A stretch of 8,397 nt of DNA from Acidocella sp. 35-58-6 (GTDB lineage Bacteria; Pseudomonadota; Alphaproteobacteria; Acetobacterales; Acetobacteraceae): assembly GCA_002281005.1 (NCBI GenBank), contig NCFD01000039.1, positions 1 through 8,397 on the forward strand. Reading direction: 5' to 3'. The notes beneath the pieces are model-generated. The model made no database searches and was not told the DNA's origin. It was given only the letters and a program-made list of their open reading frames with translations. Positions 7,076-8,397 of this stretch are shown in pieces. Numbering within the stretch: position 1 is the stretch's first letter; each line of letters begins with the position of its first letter. A program made the translations under genes and the position numbers.

Positions 7076-7747
7076 CTATTCCTCTCGGGAGTGGGCGTAC
7101 ATGGCGGCAATCTCGGCGGCCAACAGGGTCGGCTCAGGCGCGGCTTGGAAGCGGGCAGAGGTTTCAACGGCACCCGCCAGCAATACATGGTAGTCATCGC
7201 GCGGTACTTCCACCGCCCCGAAGCGGGTGAGGTGGGCTGTGATGAACTGGGTGTCCAGCAGCACGTAGCCACCCAGGCGCAACCGGGCCACCAGATGTAC
7301 CAGGGCGATTTTTGAAGCATCGGTTTGGGTGGAAAACATGCTCTCGCCAAAAAATGCCCCGCCGAGCGAGGCGCCATACAGCCCGCCCACAAGCTGACCA
7401 TCGGCCCAGACTTCGACGCTATGGGCAAAGCCCAGCGCGAATAATTCGGTGAACAGCCGCTCGATCTCGAGGTTGATCCAGGTTTCCGGGCGGTTGGCGC
7501 GGGCGGCAGCACAGGCGGCGATGGTGGCGGCGAACTGGGTGTCGGCGGTAATGCTGAACCGCCCGGAACGCAGGGTCTTCATCAGGCTGCGTGGCAGATG
7601 GAACTTGTTGAGCGGCAGCACGCCGCGGGCTTCCGGGTCCAGCCAATGCAGCGAGCGGCTGGCGCGTGATTCCGCCATCGGAAACATCCCCAGCCGATAG
7701 GCGCGGAGCAGCAGGTCGGCGGTGAGGACAAAAGGCCGGGCGGACAT
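7076..7747 (-). CDS. aat: Leucyl/phenylalanyl-tRNA-protein transferase
   Basis: A 223-aa cytoplasmic enzyme that moves Leu or Phe from aminoacyl-tRNA to proteins with N-terminal Arg or Lys, marking them for ClpS/ClpAP under the N-end rule. Motifs in order: AYRLGMFPMAE (16-26), HWLDPEARGVLPL (34-46), TWINLEIERLF (89-99), GFAHSVEVW (106-114), LVGGLYG (119-125), FFGESMFS (132-139), DASKIAL (143-149) and LLDTQFITAHL (163-173). Asp165 and Gln167 align with the catalytic-region Asp/Gln of E. coli Aat. The start at 7747 gives the family-typical length; a GTG at 7822 would add 25 unrelated residues. The gene lies after a strong terminator, so it needs its own promoter within 7748-7827; I could not identify one. 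Confidence 0.95.
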   Translation of the reverse strand: MSARPFVLTADLLLRAYRLGMFPMAESRASRSLHWLDPEARGVLPLNKFHLPRSLMKTLRSGRFSITADTQFAATIAACAAARANRPETWINLEIERLFTELFALGFAHSVEVWADGQLVGGLYGASLGGAFFGESMFSTQTDASKIALVHLVARLRLGGYVLLDTQFITAHLTRFGAVEVPRDDYHVLLAGAVETSARFQAAPEPTLLAAEIAAMYAHSREE

Positions 7748-7827
7748 AAAGCAAGCCTGCCATGGCGCACTGATTCGGAGAAGTGAAAGAAAATAAACCC
7801 CGCACCGGTTAGCGCCGGGCACTAGGC

Positions 7828-7860
7828 AAAAATATACCCCGGGTATTGCTACCCGGGGTA
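7828..7860 (-). terminator. Strong intrinsic terminator after the histidine-rich gene
   Basis: On the minus strand, a perfect 11-bp stem TACCCCGGGTA / TACCCGGGGTA (arms 7850-7860 and 7835-7845, loop GCAA) is followed closely by TATTTTTG (T-run at 7828-7832). On the plus strand no T-tract follows the stem, so it works in the minus direction. It ends transcription 72 nt after the histidine-rich gene and insulates aat. Confidence 0.85.
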
Positions 7861-7932
7861 CTTCGGACGTTTCCTGAAAAGTTAGCGTTTATACGCGCTT
7901 ATTTGATCTTGTCGGGAGTGGTTGTGTTGGGC
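7861..7932 (-). other. 3' untranslated stretch of the histidine-rich gene
   Basis: A 72-nt region between the stop codon at 7933 and the terminator. It contains a weak GCGT-TTAT-ACGC inverted repeat (about 7885-7896). I see no gene in it. Confidence 0.4.
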
Positions 7933-8154
7933 TTAGCGTTCCGGTGAGGATACGGCCCAGGAATGGCTGTGCACAAGGCCGTCATCATGGTCGTGGTACT
8001 GCGGACGGCTGGCAGCGGCCTGGCGGGCCAAAGCAGCGCTGCGGCGGCCGATATGCGGGGCTTCGGAGGATGTCCAGGAGTGGCTGTGAACCAGGCCATC
8101 ATCATGGTCGGTATGGCCGTGGGAAGCGTGACTGGTGCGGGTCTGGGTCAACAT
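7933..8154 (-). CDS. Small histidine-rich protein with a duplicated DHDDGLVHSHSW motif
   Basis: A 73-aa protein with 11 histidines and no signal peptide or membrane segment. The 12-residue motif DHDDGLVHSHSW occurs identically at 16-27 and 55-66, joined by a linker with Ala/Arg-rich RRSAALARQAAASR. The DNA of the two copies differs at 4 of 36 positions. All four are silent third-base changes (GAT/GAC, CTG/CTT, GTT/GTG, CAC/CAT), which supports this frame as coding and the motif as conserved by selection. The start is ATG at 8154 with GAGGA 8 nt upstream; the TTG at 8169 has no such site. A promoter (8219-8247) and a terminator (7828-7860) frame it as a single-gene unit. Binding of Zn, Ni, Co or Cu by the His/Asp motifs is inference. 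I do not recognise a named family. Confidence 0.75.
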   Translation of the reverse strand: MLTQTRTSHASHGHTDHDDGLVHSHSWTSSEAPHIGRRSAALARQAAASRPQYHDHDDGLVHSHSWAVSSPER

Positions 8155-8169
8155 GGTCAAAATCCTCAA

Positions 8170-8191
8170 CGTGGCGTGTTAGCGTGGCGTG
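8170..8191 (-). repeat. 9-bp direct repeat in the leader of the histidine-rich gene
   Basis: CACGCCACG occurs twice on the minus strand (8183-8191 and 8170-8178) with a 13-nt period. The repeat lies between the predicted promoter and the ribosome binding site. It could be a tandem binding site for a regulator or simple sequence. No known operator matches from memory. Confidence 0.55.
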
Positions 8192-8218
8192 AAAGCGGGG
8201 CCGTGTGGCGATGAGTGA

Positions 8219-8247
8219 ATTATTTACACATTCAGGTCGATTGTCAC
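8219..8247 (-). promoter_or_regulatory. Predicted sigma70-type promoter of the histidine-rich gene
   Basis: On the minus strand, GTGACA (8242-8247) and AATAAT (8219-8224) are separated by exactly 17 nt. Each matches the consensus at 5 of 6 positions. Transcription would begin near 8212, giving a leader of about 58 nt. It is the best promoter match in the window. Confidence 0.6.
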
Positions 8248-8269
8248 GCGCTAAATGGCCCGGAAAAGC

Positions 8270-8288
8270 CCCATTTTACCGAAATGGG
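8270..8288. promoter_or_regulatory. Inverted repeat in the divergent control region (possible operator)
   Basis: CCCATTT-TACCG-AAATGGG is a perfect 7-bp dyad over 19 nt. It lies upstream of both the minus-strand promoter (8219-8247) and the plus-strand regulator start (8327). Neither side has a T-tract, so an operator is more likely than a terminator. The binding protein is unknown; the adjacent XRE-type regulator is the obvious candidate. Confidence 0.4.
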
Positions 8289-8291
8289 TGG

Positions 8292-8324
8292 ATGACTTGA
8301 CTGTAAAACTTTGCTATTTGTAAA
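8292..8324 (+). promoter_or_regulatory. Possible promoter/operator abutting the regulator start
   Basis: Two weak promoter readings overlap here. ATGACT (8292-8297) with TATTTG (8315-8320), 17 nt apart, would put the start point at the ATG itself. TTGACT (8297-8302) with TGTAAA (8319-8324) is 16 nt apart. The stretch also contains TTTGC (8310-8314) and TTTGTAAA (8317-8324). These recall the TTTGCAAA-type sites of RamB/PccR-class regulators and would suit autoregulation. This is inference. Confidence 0.3.
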
Positions 8325-8326
8325 TC

Positions 8327-8397
8327 ATGTCAAAGACAATCATTGGTAAAACGGTGCGCCGGTTGCGGATGGAACAAGGCTTCTCGCAGCAGGGTTT
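8327..8397 (+). CDS. N-terminus of an XRE-type helix-turn-helix regulator (partial, runs off the right edge)
   Basis: The first 23 codons read MSKTIIGKTVRRLRMEQGFS then QQG. This matches the first helix and start of the second in XRE/Cro-C1 helix-turn-helix domains (pattern IGxxxRRLRxExGxSQxxLA). The opening is close to that of the ScfR/RamB/PccR short-chain fatty acyl-CoA regulator group, which carry this domain before a C-terminal sensing region; with only 23 residues that subgroup call is tentative. No Shine-Dalgarno lies before the ATG at 8327, so translation may be leaderless or start elsewhere. It is divergent from the histidine-rich gene and shares a 172-nt control region with it, so it may regulate itself or that neighbour. 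Confidence 0.7.
   Translation, partial: MSKTIIGKTVRRLRMEQGFSQQG

Noticed and set aside
7748..7822. GTG start for aat at 7822 adding 25 residues
   Set aside because: The addition is unlike the family, and the start at 7747 gives the usual length.
7899..8105. Alternative minus-strand frame through the histidine-rich gene
   Set aside because: The base differences between the two repeat copies are silent in the 7933-8154 frame but change residues in this one. It also lacks the well-placed ribosome binding site.
7828..8154. Histidine-operon-type leader peptide plus attenuator
   Set aside because: The protein is 73 aa, its histidines are spaced rather than in a run near the stop, no antiterminator pairing was seen, and the downstream gene is aat, not a his gene.

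Overview
The window looks like chromosomal sequence from a moderately GC-rich alphaproteobacterium. The gene order rpmH-rnpA-yidD-yidC-engB-argB is typical of alphaproteobacteria, and the protein sequences suggest the Rhodospirillales/Acetobacteraceae side. That placement is recognition only; no search was run. All genes lie on the minus strand except a regulator gene entering at the right edge on the plus strand.

Layout, in minus-strand transcription order (right to left): (1) 8327-8397, plus strand: the first 23 codons of an XRE-type helix-turn-helix regulator. (2) 8155-8326: a divergent control region with a good minus-strand promoter, an inverted repeat and a 9-bp direct repeat. (3) 7933-8154: a small histidine-rich protein with two copies of the same 12-residue motif, closed by a strong intrinsic terminator at 7828-7860. 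(4) 7076-7747 and 6489-7070: aat (leucyl/phenylalanyl-tRNA-protein transferase), followed 5 nt later by a secreted protein of unknown function with a TTG start. (5) 4990-6411: an MFS exporter of the 14-helix DHA2 type. (6) 4883 down to 803: the compact block rpmH (GTG start), rnpA (TTG start), yidD, yidC, engB, argB, with overlaps or gaps of 2-26 nt. (7) 170-745: an NnrU-family membrane protein. (8) 1-91: the N-terminus of a probable cytochrome P450 that leaves the window.

The central block joins ribosome and tRNA maturation (L34, RNase P protein), membrane-protein insertion (YidD, YidC), a ribosome-assembly GTPase (EngB) and one biosynthetic enzyme (ArgB). It is preceded by a plausible promoter and a leader hairpin with a T-tract.

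The least ordinary part is the right end. The two motif copies of the histidine-rich gene differ at 4 of 36 nucleotides, and all four changes are synonymous. This supports translation in this frame and selection on the protein motif. Metal binding is the natural guess but is inference. No rRNA, tRNA, insertion sequence or CRISPR array was seen, and no stretch over 300 bases lacks a gene.
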